From: Christensenella sp. UBA1252
GTDB lineage: Bacteria; Bacillota; Clostridia; Christensenellales; CAG-1252
DNA: 18,418 nt
Reading direction: 5' to 3'
Assembly: GCA_002308575.1 (NCBI GenBank)
Contig: DBVY01000024.1
Location: forward strand, 1 to 18,418
Position numbers and translations under genes: made by a program. Position 1 is the first letter of the stretch. Each line of letters opens with the position of its first letter. Positions 8,010-14,958 of this stretch are shown here, in pieces. The notes beneath the pieces were generated by a model. The model made no database searches, was not told where the DNA came from, and was given only the letters and a program-made list of their open reading frames with translations.

Positions 8010-8675
8010 ATGTTGCTCGGAGAAATGAGTTTGCTCGTCGCCGCCGTGCTCGTAATGACGGGGCTGGTTAAAAAAATTACGGCAAGATTGTACGTAAATG
8101 ATTTTATCGCGACCTTTTTTATCTTTTTGATCGTCCTTTTGAACGTCCGCGGCGGCATCGAGCTCGGCGGCGGGTTTCGCCTCTATCTCGGCGGCGCCTT
8201 ATCCATTCTTATTTCGATCTATGCCTTTATTCGAAGAACGGAAAAACCGTCCGACGCGCTTGCGGGCATCTTCGGCTGTTTGTCCGAAGCCGGCATCACC
8301 TTTCTGTATACGCTCGTCTTTTCTTCGGCTTGGGCGATGGATATGCGCCTGCTTGCTTTTCTTCTGTCCGTTCTTTCCGGCGTTTGGTGCGCACTCGTTT
8401 CGAAAAGAACATTCGCTTCCTGCCTTTTTTCGGCGGTCACGGGCGCTTTTATCGGTTCGACCGCCTATTTGATTTTCGTTAAAAAGAGCGGAGATATAGG
8501 AGGAAATTACAGTTTTGCGGTTATGTGGATGAGCGCTTTGATCGGGCTGATCGTTCAGCACCTATTGGCGCTGACGATGCGAGCGGTTAAAAGCCCTCGC
8601 GCCGACACCTTTTTCGAAGCCGGAGAGTTTGTCGAAAAGCAAGAAAAATCCGATCTTTATAAAAAAGAAAAATAA
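8010..8675 (+). CDS. Polytopic membrane protein of unknown function
   Basis: I do not recognise this 221-residue protein. It is strongly hydrophobic, with about six or seven candidate membrane helices (roughly 6-20, 32-46, 58-74, 85-105, 112-130, 137-156, 169-190). A glycine-rich hairpin (RGGIELGGGF, 47-56) lies between helices 2 and 3, and a charged lysine-rich C-terminal tail runs from about 195. No catalytic motif is evident. I chose the ATG at 8010 because GGGAG sits five nt upstream; an in-frame ATG at 7998 overlaps that ribosome binding site and has none itself. The gene is divergent from the DUF512-der operon, and its stop is separated by a single base from the stop of the converging glycosyltransferase gene. 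I see no convincing promoter of its own. Confidence 0.85.
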   Translation: MLLGEMSLLVAAVLVMTGLVKKITARLYVNDFIATFFIFLIVLLNVRGGIELGGGFRLYLGGALSILISIYAFIRRTEKPSDALAGIFGCLSEAGITFLYTLVFSSAWAMDMRLLAFLLSVLSGVWCALVSKRTFASCLFSAVTGAFIGSTAYLIFVKKSGDIGGNYSFAVMWMSALIGLIVQHLLALTMRAVKSPRADTFFEAGEFVEKQEKSDLYKKEK

Positions 8676-8676
8676 A

Positions 8677-9867
8677 TTACGCGAGGTCTTCGGGCGCGGC
8701 AATCGTCAAGATATCATAAAGGAGAGCGCCGCCGCCATAGCTCTTTTCTTTCAAATAATACCCTTCTTCACGGTCGATCATTTCAACACGCCTGTCGGGG
8801 TCGACCAATAATTCTTCGACCGCCGCATACGTTTCTTCGGGCGTTTTGGCGGGCGTGACGAGCGCGCTCTCGACGAGATAACGGAAGATATCGTGTTCGA
8901 GAACGGTAATGCCGTCCAAAAGAACGACGGGGATCTTATTCACGAAAGCGGAAAAGATAAAATGGGTGTCCGGGATCGTTACGACGACGTCCGCCGCCGC
9001 AAAGATCAACGAGTATTCGAGCTTGGATTTAAACAGAACTTCGATTTCCGATTCCTCTGCGATTTTTTTATAATATCGACGGATCGAAGTATTTCCGTAC
9101 GTCAAGATCAAAAGCGCGAATTTTCTTTTTTCCGTAAGCAGTCTTGCGACTTTGTCTTTGATCGTTGCGGTGCAATAATCTCCGCCGTTTACGACGATCA
9201 GGGGAAGATCCCCCGTCAAACCGAGTTGATTTCTCGCTTGCAATCTCGAACTCACGGGGCGTTGGTCTTCCGAAAACGGCATACCCGAGATTACAATTTT
9301 ATCGCGATCGACGCCGAAACGCATCAAAGCGTCCCTGAGCATATCGTTCTCAACCATATAAAGATCCACACCCGAACGCACGAACGAAGCCGACAGAGCA
9401 AAATCCGAAACGACAGCCACGACTTTCGCGTCGTTTCCCGTAATTTTTCTCGCGAGCAACGTCAATTTCAAAGAATAAGCGTTCGTTGCGACGATGATCG
9501 CGGGACGGAAACGCGTAATAATATTGACGATCCTGCCGATCGCCGTGTTGCGCCTTTCGGAAAAAGTCAGTTTGCCGATTTCCCCCGAAGAGAGGCGTTC
9601 TCTTTCCTCTTTGATTCGATTTTCGTCGCTTTTTTCACGGATCTTGCTGAACCATTTAACGAAGAAGCGGGCGTTTTTCGCGGAAAAATTCGCGGTCTTA
9701 ACACGCCAAAAACGATTGCCCGCATTCAAATATCCTACGTCGTCCACCGTTATAATATCGCACCCCGGGAAAGACGCACCGATCGCATTTTTGAGAGCGT
9801 CGCAAATCAAAGTGCTTTTTTGTTTATCGTATAAAATAACGAGATGTTTATTCCACTTGATGCTCAC
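8677..9867 (-). CDS. GT-B fold protein related to GT28/MGDG-synthase glycosyltransferases, divergent
   Basis: A 396-residue protein that aligns by pattern to diacylglycerol glucosyltransferases/MGDG synthases. RPAIIVATNAYSLKL (about 121-135), VVAVVSDF (149-156), DLYMVENDMLRDALMRFGV (168-186) and KIVISGMP (190-197) match the end of the N-domain and the linker. LPLIVVNGGDY (221-231) starts the C-domain. The expected N-terminal glycine/histidine acceptor loop is replaced by LYDKQKST, and the PGG donor motif by TIPDTHFIFSAF near 298-307, so activity or donor may differ. I chose the GTG at 9867: AAGGAG lies six nt upstream, and its GTGA overlaps the stop of the U32 gene. The upstream ATG at 9894 has no ribosome binding site. 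It is last in the RNase J operon. The fold-family call is moderately sure and the substrate is unknown. Confidence 0.8.
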   Translation of the reverse strand: MSIKWNKHLVILYDKQKSTLICDALKNAIGASFPGCDIITVDDVGYLNAGNRFWRVKTANFSAKNARFFVKWFSKIREKSDENRIKEERERLSSGEIGKLTFSERRNTAIGRIVNIITRFRPAIIVATNAYSLKLTLLARKITGNDAKVVAVVSDFALSASFVRSGVDLYMVENDMLRDALMRFGVDRDKIVISGMPFSEDQRPVSSRLQARNQLGLTGDLPLIVVNGGDYCTATIKDKVARLLTEKRKFALLILTYGNTSIRRYYKKIAEESEIEVLFKSKLEYSLIFAAADVVVTIPDTHFIFSAFVNKIPVVLLDGITVLEHDIFRYLVESALVTPAKTPEETYAAVEELLVDPDRRVEMIDREEGYYLKEKSYGGGALLYDILTIAAPEDLA

Positions 9868-11090
9868 GACTTTCTCCTTCTCAAAATATCCCATTCCGAC
9901 GCCGGCGTTTCCGACTTGACGAACAGCTTTTGCTGAACAAGGCAGGCGTCTTCTGCTTTTTGCCCTTCCTCGTCGAACATTTCCGTAACTTTTATGACGC
10001 GCGGATCCTTGCCCGGCGACATCAATTCAAGAGTTTCTCCGACGGCGAATCGGTTCCTTTGTTCTATTATAACACACTTTTTTTCAAAATCATAGCCTAA
10101 AACTTTGGCAATGAAATCCGCGCCGCCTTTGGATTGCGAATTATCGTACCCGATCGTATCCGTGCCGCCCTTCCCACCTCGCATAAATCCTTCCGTAAAA
10201 CCGCGATTGGAGCAAAGATATAATTCCTCGTCCCACTCTTTTTTACAACGATAAGAATCGGGATTTTGCATCAGACTGTCGAGCGCTCTGCGATACGCGT
10301 CGGTGCAAGAAGCCACGTAATAAGCGGACTTCATCCTTCCTTCAAGCTTAAATGAGTATACGCCCGCTTTCGCGAGTTCGTCAAGGAAAGTAATCGTTTT
10401 TAGGTCGTGACTGTTTAAAATATACGCGCCGCGCTCGTCCTCTTCCAAAGAAAGTTCTTTTTCGCTTCGCCCTTTTTCGTGGATCACGTACTCCCAACGG
10501 CAAGCCTGCACACATTCGCCCTTGTAATTATCCCGACCGTTCAAATAGTTAGATAACAAGCAACGACCGCTGTAACTGATGCACATCGCGCCGTGCGCGA
10601 AGCATTCGATCTCGACGGATACGGGCAAAGCGTCGCGTATCTTTTTGATACGGTCGATCGAAAGTTCTCTCGCAAGCACGATCCTTTTTACCCCCAAATC
10701 GGCGTAAAAAGAAGCGGTGTAAGAATTTAACGTGTTCGCTTGCGTGGAAATATGGACTTCGAGAGAAGGGAATTCCTTTCGGCAAACGGAAAGAACGCCC
10801 GGATCCGAAACGATGACGGCGTCCGCGCCCACGCTTTTGAGGAAAGCCAAATAGTCTTTGAGCTCGGGAAAATCTTCGTCGTAAGCGAAGCAATTCACGG
10901 TAACGTACCCTTTCTTCCCCTCTTTATGCAAAAAGGCAAGCGCCTTTTCGATCTCGATTCTGTCGAAGTTGCCGGCATAGGCGCGAAGCCCGAACTTCTT
11001 GCCCGAAAAATAAACGGCGTCAGCGCCGAAATGCGAAGCAACACAGAGTTTTTCCGGAGTTCCGGCGGGAGAAAGAAGTTCCGTTTTCAT
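9864..11090 (-). CDS. U32 family protein, tRNA hydroxylation TrhP/YrrO-like
   Basis: A 408-residue member of the old peptidase family U32. Characterised relatives with this architecture (E. coli TrhP/YegQ, B. subtilis YrrN/YrrO) act with prephenate in forming 5-hydroxyuridine at tRNA position 34 rather than as proteases. The N terminus ELLSPAGTPEKL is typical. The U32 signature runs from E162 to S180 (E-C-F-A-H-G-A-M-C, then G-R-C-L-L-S), and C170, C177, C193 and C197 could include iron-sulfur ligands as in related UbiU/V proteins. A C-terminal beta-barrel-like segment from about 325 fits the family. The gene begins five nt after the RNase J stop and overlaps the next start by four bases, so the three genes are surely co-transcribed. 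The paralogue-level assignment is inferred. Confidence 0.88.
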   Translation of the reverse strand: MKTELLSPAGTPEKLCVASHFGADAVYFSGKKFGLRAYAGNFDRIEIEKALAFLHKEGKKGYVTVNCFAYDEDFPELKDYLAFLKSVGADAVIVSDPGVLSVCRKEFPSLEVHISTQANTLNSYTASFYADLGVKRIVLARELSIDRIKKIRDALPVSVEIECFAHGAMCISYSGRCLLSNYLNGRDNYKGECVQACRWEYVIHEKGRSEKELSLEEDERGAYILNSHDLKTITFLDELAKAGVYSFKLEGRMKSAYYVASCTDAYRRALDSLMQNPDSYRCKKEWDEELYLCSNRGFTEGFMRGGKGGTDTIGYDNSQSKGGADFIAKVLGYDFEKKCVIIEQRNRFAVGETLELMSPGKDPRVIKVTEMFDEEGQKAEDACLVQQKLFVKSETPASEWDILRRRKS

Positions 11091-11095
11091 ATCTC

Positions 11096-12742
11096 TTATT
11101 TTTCCACGACGATCGGAACGATCATCGGCGAAGATTGCGATTGATACAACAATTTGCGCACCGTGCGACGGATCGTGGATTTGACCGCTTCTCGGTTGTC
11201 GCTATTGATATACTTCATATTTTTGAGGGCGCCGAGAACTTGTTTTTTCATCTCCGCGATCTCTTCTTCGGATAAAGCCGCCATACCGCGCGTTATGATC
11301 TCGGGTTGAGAGGGGATCTTTCCGTTTTCGACGTTTACGGTCAACAAAACGATGATAAAGCCGTCCGCCGAAAGTTGACGGCGATCTTTGATCACAGGTT
11401 CGAGATCACCGACCGCATCTCCGTCCACGTAAGAATTGCCCGCTTTGATCCCGTCCAATTTTTTTAAACCGTCTTTGGCAATTTCGACGCACCAACCGAG
11501 CTCGGGGATCAAAATATTCTCTTTCGGAATGCCCATCGATTGCGCGATCCCCGCATGGATTTTCAAATGACGGAATTCACCGTGTACGGGAATAAAATAT
11601 TTCGGGCGGATCAACGAAAGCATCATTTTCAGTTCTTCCTGATGCGCGTGACCGGAGGTATGAACGTCCTCGATCGCGGCGTAAATCACTTCCGCGCCCA
11701 AACGATACAAACTGTTTATTACGTTATAAATGCTTTTTTCATTTCCGGGAATCGCACTCGCGGAAATAATGATCGTATCTTTGATCCCGACGGTGATCGA
11801 CGGATGTTCACCCGCCGCCATTCTCGTCAAAGCGCTGACTCGCTCGCCTTGTGAACCCGTACAAATGATGCAAAGCTTTTCAGGAGGAATACTCTTCATC
11901 GCCGCTTCGGTAACGATCAAACTGTCGTCGTAATGCAAAAGATTCAAAGTCTTTCCGAGCTCAACGACTTTGATTACGCTACGACCGCTCAAAACGACGC
12001 GTCTGCCGCTCGCCGCCGCAATATCGAGGATCTGCTGAATCCTGTGAAGATTGGATGCGAACGTCGCGACGATGATACGCCTACCCACGTTTGCCGCGAA
12101 AATTCTCGAAATGCTTTCGCCGACTTTCTTTTCGCTGATCGTATGACCCGGTCTTTCCGCGTTCGTGGAATCGGAAAGCATCAGCTTTACCCCGTTTTTC
12201 CCAAGTTCGGCGAGCGCGTAAAAATCCATCTGCTCGTTATCAATCGGCGTATGATCGATCTTGAAATCGCCGGTATGGAAGATCACACCTTGCGGCGTAT
12301 CGATGGACAAAGCAAGCGCACCCGCGATTGAATGGCAGACCTTATAAAAACGGATCTTGAAACAATCCACGGAGAGCTCCGTTCCGCTCTCGACCGTCTT
12401 CATCTTCGCGTTAAGCCCGAACTCTTCGATCTTGGCGCGAATCAACCCCAAAGTCAGCCTCGACCCGAGGATCATGGGAGAATCCATAACCTGTAAAAGG
12501 TACGGGATTGCGCCGATATGATCTTCGTGGCCATGCGTGCAAATGACCGCTTTCACCTTTTCTTTATTCTCCACGAGATAGGAAAAATCGGGAATTACGA
12601 CGTCCACTCCGAGCATTTCCTCGGAAGGGAACGTAAGCCCCGCGTCTATCACGATGATGCTGTCGCCGTACTCGATCACGGTCATATTTTTACCGATCTC
12701 GCCTACGCCGCCCAAAAAACCGATTTTTAATTTTTTTGCCAT
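11096..12742 (-). CDS. rnj: Ribonuclease J
   Basis: RNase J is a metallo-beta-lactamase fold RNase with 5'-3' exonuclease and endonuclease activity, central to mRNA turnover and rRNA maturation in Bacillota. The 548-residue protein starts with the typical KIGFLGGVGEIGKNM and has the zinc motif H70-G-H72-E-D74-H75. It also has HTGDFKID, the beta-CASP region with GSQGE, SGHAHQEEL and PVHGEFRH, and a C-terminal domain including IRRTVRKLLY. Length matches J1/J2 enzymes; which of the two it represents cannot be told here. An AGGAG five nt before the ATG supports the start. It leads the RNase J-U32-glycosyltransferase operon. Confidence 0.96.
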   Translation of the reverse strand: MAKKLKIGFLGGVGEIGKNMTVIEYGDSIIVIDAGLTFPSEEMLGVDVVIPDFSYLVENKEKVKAVICTHGHEDHIGAIPYLLQVMDSPMILGSRLTLGLIRAKIEEFGLNAKMKTVESGTELSVDCFKIRFYKVCHSIAGALALSIDTPQGVIFHTGDFKIDHTPIDNEQMDFYALAELGKNGVKLMLSDSTNAERPGHTISEKKVGESISRIFAANVGRRIIVATFASNLHRIQQILDIAAASGRRVVLSGRSVIKVVELGKTLNLLHYDDSLIVTEAAMKSIPPEKLCIICTGSQGERVSALTRMAAGEHPSITVGIKDTIIISASAIPGNEKSIYNVINSLYRLGAEVIYAAIEDVHTSGHAHQEELKMMLSLIRPKYFIPVHGEFRHLKIHAGIAQSMGIPKENILIPELGWCVEIAKDGLKKLDGIKAGNSYVDGDAVGDLEPVIKDRRQLSADGFIIVLLTVNVENGKIPSQPEIITRGMAALSEEEIAEMKKQVLGALKNMKYINSDNREAVKSTIRRTVRKLLYQSQSSPMIVPIVVEK

Positions 12743-12766
12743 ATTGCTCCTAAATAATAAAACGCA

Positions 12767-12806
12767 TTGCGCGGTTATGTTCTATACGTATTATAGACCT
12801 TATAAT
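12767..12806 (+). promoter_or_regulatory. Possible plus-strand promoter for the nucleotidyltransferase, overlapping the RNase J promoter
   Basis: Two weak candidates lie in the same A/T-rich patch. One is TTGCGC (12767-12772), 16 bp, TATTAT (12789-12794). The other is a perfect TATAAT (12801-12806) without a recognisable -35. Either would overlap the minus-strand -10 at 12790-12795, so the two operons may compete for polymerase. The next gene needs a promoter in this interval, but the exact one is unsure. Confidence 0.4.
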
Positions 12807-12819
12807 ATGATTTCGTCAA
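12790..12819 (-). promoter_or_regulatory. Promoter of the RNase J operon
   Basis: Minus strand: TTGACG (12814-12819, 5 of 6), an 18-bp spacer, and a perfect TATAAT (12790-12795). The predicted start is near 12783, giving a leader of about 40 nt with AGGAG before the RNase J ATG. No other minus-strand promoter is evident upstream of the three genes. Confidence 0.85.
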
Positions 12820-12865
12820 GTCGAACCTTTGCCGAAGACGGCGAAAAAAAGGGAGCCGAAACGAT

Positions 12866-12882
12866 TCTTTTCGTCGAAAAGA
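12866..12882. repeat. 17-bp perfect palindrome upstream of the nucleotidyltransferase
   Basis: TCTTTTCG-T-CGAAAAGA is a perfect inverted repeat with 8-bp arms and a single central base. With a one-base loop it is better seen as a possible protein site than an RNA hairpin. It lies downstream of the candidate plus-strand promoter, in the expected leader, 71 nt before the ATG. TTCG and CGAA are common words in this sequence, so chance is possible. Confidence 0.45.
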
Positions 12883-12953
12883 CGCCGACACTTCCCTTCC
12901 GCGCGGAATAGAAAAACGTCGCTTCCGCATACTACGCACAAAGGAGGACGAAA

Positions 12954-13658
12954 ATGAAAGCGGTCATTATGGCAGGAGGAAAAGGAACGAGGCTTTCGCC
13001 TCTGACGGATCATACGCCCAAACCTTTGATGCCCATCATCGACAAACCCATTTTGCAATACATCATCGAACTTTTGAAAAAACACGGGATCTACGAGATA
13101 TCCCTCTCGCTCGGTTACATGGCGGGAAAGATCGTGGAAGCATTCGGAAACGGAAAAGACCTCGGCGTAAAACTGCGCTATTATATCGAAAAAGAGCCTC
13201 TCGGAACGGCGGGCGGCGTCAAAGTCGCGGCGGAGGGCTTCAAAGAAGATTTTCTCGTGATCTCGGGCGATGCGTTTACCGATTTCGATCTTTCCGACCT
13301 TATCAATTTTCATAAAAATCACGGAAAACTCGTAACGATCGCCGCCGCCAAGGTCAAAGACCCGTCCGCCTTCGGCGTTATGCTCTTAAACGGCGCGGGA
13401 AAAGTTCGATCCTTCATCGAAAAACCGAGAGAGCCGATCAGTCATATCGCATCCACGGGGATCTACGTTATGAAAAGCGAGATCTTAAAGAAGATTCCGA
13501 CCGGATTTTGCGATTTCGCACGTGACGTTTTTCCGAAAGTCACCGGACAGATCTACGCAAAAGTCATGAACGGCTATTGGTCGGATATCGGTACGCTTCT
13601 TTCCTATTATGAAACCAATTATCACGTTGCCGCCCTATCCGCCGCGGCAAGTGTATAA
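12954..13658 (+). CDS. Sugar-1-phosphate nucleotidyltransferase (NDP-sugar pyrophosphorylase), catalytic domain only
   Basis: A 234-residue enzyme of the NTP_transferase family, predicted to make an NDP-sugar plus pyrophosphate from NTP and a sugar 1-phosphate, for envelope or capsule glycans. The signature GGKGTRLSPLTDHTPKPLMPI starts at residue 8. GTAGG is at 84-88, GDAFTD with the first metal aspartate at 105-110, EKP at 156-158, STGIYV at 167-172, and WSDIGT with the second metal aspartate D211 at 209-214. There is no C-terminal beta-helix domain, as in short RmlA/ManC-like or HddC-like enzymes, so base and sugar specificity cannot be told. AAAGGAGG lies 6-7 nt before the ATG. It stands alone between divergent RNase J and its own terminator, with no sugar-pathway neighbour. 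Confidence 0.9.
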   Translation: MKAVIMAGGKGTRLSPLTDHTPKPLMPIIDKPILQYIIELLKKHGIYEISLSLGYMAGKIVEAFGNGKDLGVKLRYYIEKEPLGTAGGVKVAAEGFKEDFLVISGDAFTDFDLSDLINFHKNHGKLVTIAAAKVKDPSAFGVMLLNGAGKVRSFIEKPREPISHIASTGIYVMKSEILKKIPTGFCDFARDVFPKVTGQIYAKVMNGYWSDIGTLLSYYETNYHVAALSAAASV

Positions 13659-13666
13659 ACCCTTTC

Positions 13667-13695
13667 GCCCTCTTCTGATGAAGAGGGCTTTTCTT
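13667..13695 (+). terminator. Intrinsic terminator after the nucleotidyltransferase
   Basis: GCCCTCTTC and GAAGAGGGC form a perfect 9-bp stem around a TGAT loop (13667-13688), followed by TTTTCTT. It lies nine nt after the stop codon and closes a monocistronic unit. Confidence 0.9.
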
Positions 13696-13807
13696 AATCC
13701 TCCGATCGAATCCGATCTTTTTCGCAAAAAATGATAGCTTATTTTTCGCTATAAAAACCGACATGCGTTTTTTATGGAAATTGTAAGGAAAACGTTACGG
13801 CGTTTAG

Positions 13808-13836
13808 TTGCCTTTTGATTTTTAATGAGGTAAAAT
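13808..13836 (+). promoter_or_regulatory. Promoter of serC-serA
   Basis: TTGCCT (13808-13813, 4 of 6), a 17-bp spacer, and TAAAAT (13831-13836, 5 of 6). The predicted start near 13843 gives a leader of only about 30 nt containing AAGGAG seven nt before the serC ATG. That leaves no room for a T-box or riboswitch, so any control probably acts at the promoter. Confidence 0.7.
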
Positions 13837-13872
13837 AACACCGAACAAAAAACTCTAAAAAGGAGATTATAT

Positions 13873-14949
13873 ATGAGAGTTTACAATTTTTCCGCAGGGC
13901 CTTCCATGCTTTTCGAGGATGTTCTGAAACAAGCGCAGAATGAATTTTTGAACTATAACGAAAGCGGAATGAGCGTAACCGAAATGAGCCACCGCGCCAA
14001 AGTCTACGATGCGATCCATATGGAGTGCCTCGCCCTCTTTGCCGAATTGATGCACATTCCCGAGGATTATCAAATCCTTTTGTTGCAAGGCGGCGCGAGT
14101 CAGCAATTCGACGCGGTACCGCTGAACTTGATCTCGGCGACAGGAAAAGCGGACTACGTCGTTACCGGAAACTTTGCGAACCTTGCTTATAAGCAGGCGA
14201 AAAAATACGGGGATATCCGCCTCGTCGCTTCTTCCGAAGATAAGACTTATACCTACATTCCGAAAGTTTCGAAGGATTCTTTCAGAAAGGACGCGAGTTA
14301 CGTCCATATCACTTCGAACAACACGATTTTCGGAACGAGATGGAAAGAGTTCCCCGAAACCGAATGCCCCCTCGTGGCGGACGTCAGCAGCGAAATTTTG
14401 AGCCGTGACATCGACGTTTCCAAATTCGGGCTTCTTTACGCCGGTGCGCAAAAAAACATCAGCGCGGCGGGTCTTACCGTCGTCATCATCAAGAAGGATT
14501 TGATCGGCAAAGAGCTTCCGATCTGCCCGACGATGCTCGCCTATAAGACGCAAGCGGACAAGAACAGCCTTTACAATACCCCGCCCGCATTCAGCATCTA
14601 TATCGCGATGCTTACGCTCCGCCATCTCAAAGCGATGGGCGGCATCTCCGCAATCAACAAAATCAACGAAGAAAAAGCCGCGATGCTTTACGATTTCATC
14701 GACAACAGCAAGCTTTACAAGAACAACGTCAACAAAGAGGATCGCTCGATCATGAACGTTCCGTTCGTTACGGGTTCGGAAGAGTTGGACGCGAAGTTCG
14801 TTAAAGAAGCGGCGGCAAACGGTCTTGTTTCCATCAAAGGACACAGGCTCGTCGGCGGTATGAGAGCTTCCATCTACAACGCAATGCCCGTGGAAGGCGT
14901 AAAGAAACTCATCGAGTTTATGAAGAAATTCGAGCTCGAAAACGCATAA
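13873..14949 (+). CDS. serC: Phosphoserine aminotransferase
   Basis: SerC transfers an amino group from glutamate to 3-phosphohydroxypyruvate, the second step of serine synthesis; it can also serve pyridoxine synthesis. The 358-residue protein is full length. It opens with YNFSAGPSML and has the substrate-binding SHR at 39-41, the cofactor phosphate-binding GGAS at 73-76, D170 stacking region ADVSSE, and the PLP lysine K194 in GAQKN. HRLVGGMRASIYNA near the C terminus is also typical. It starts a two-gene operon with serA, nine nt downstream, which fits a joint serine pathway. Confidence 0.97.
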   Translation: MRVYNFSAGPSMLFEDVLKQAQNEFLNYNESGMSVTEMSHRAKVYDAIHMECLALFAELMHIPEDYQILLLQGGASQQFDAVPLNLISATGKADYVVTGNFANLAYKQAKKYGDIRLVASSEDKTYTYIPKVSKDSFRKDASYVHITSNNTIFGTRWKEFPETECPLVADVSSEILSRDIDVSKFGLLYAGAQKNISAAGLTVVIIKKDLIGKELPICPTMLAYKTQADKNSLYNTPPAFSIYIAMLTLRHLKAMGGISAINKINEEKAAMLYDFIDNSKLYKNNVNKEDRSIMNVPFVTGSEELDAKFVKEAAANGLVSIKGHRLVGGMRASIYNAMPVEGVKKLIEFMKKFELENA

Positions 14950-14958
14950 GGAGAAATT

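Noticed and set aside
8893..9834. A 313-codon plus-strand frame inside the glycosyltransferase gene
   Set aside because: Fully antisense to a gene with a supported start and ribosome binding site; no domain resemblance.
12654..12911. An 85-codon plus-strand frame spanning the RNase J start and its promoter
   Set aside because: No ribosome binding site, half of it lies antisense to RNase J, and it has no recognisable domain.
13790..13805. AAACG-6-CGTTT inverted repeat upstream of the serC -35
   Set aside because: Five-base arms are expected by chance in this composition, and nothing else supports an operator.
13689..13872. A T-box or serine/glycine riboswitch before serC
   Set aside because: The predicted leader is only about 30 nt and no conserved stem or T-box sequence is visible; the longer upstream stretch lies before the promoter.
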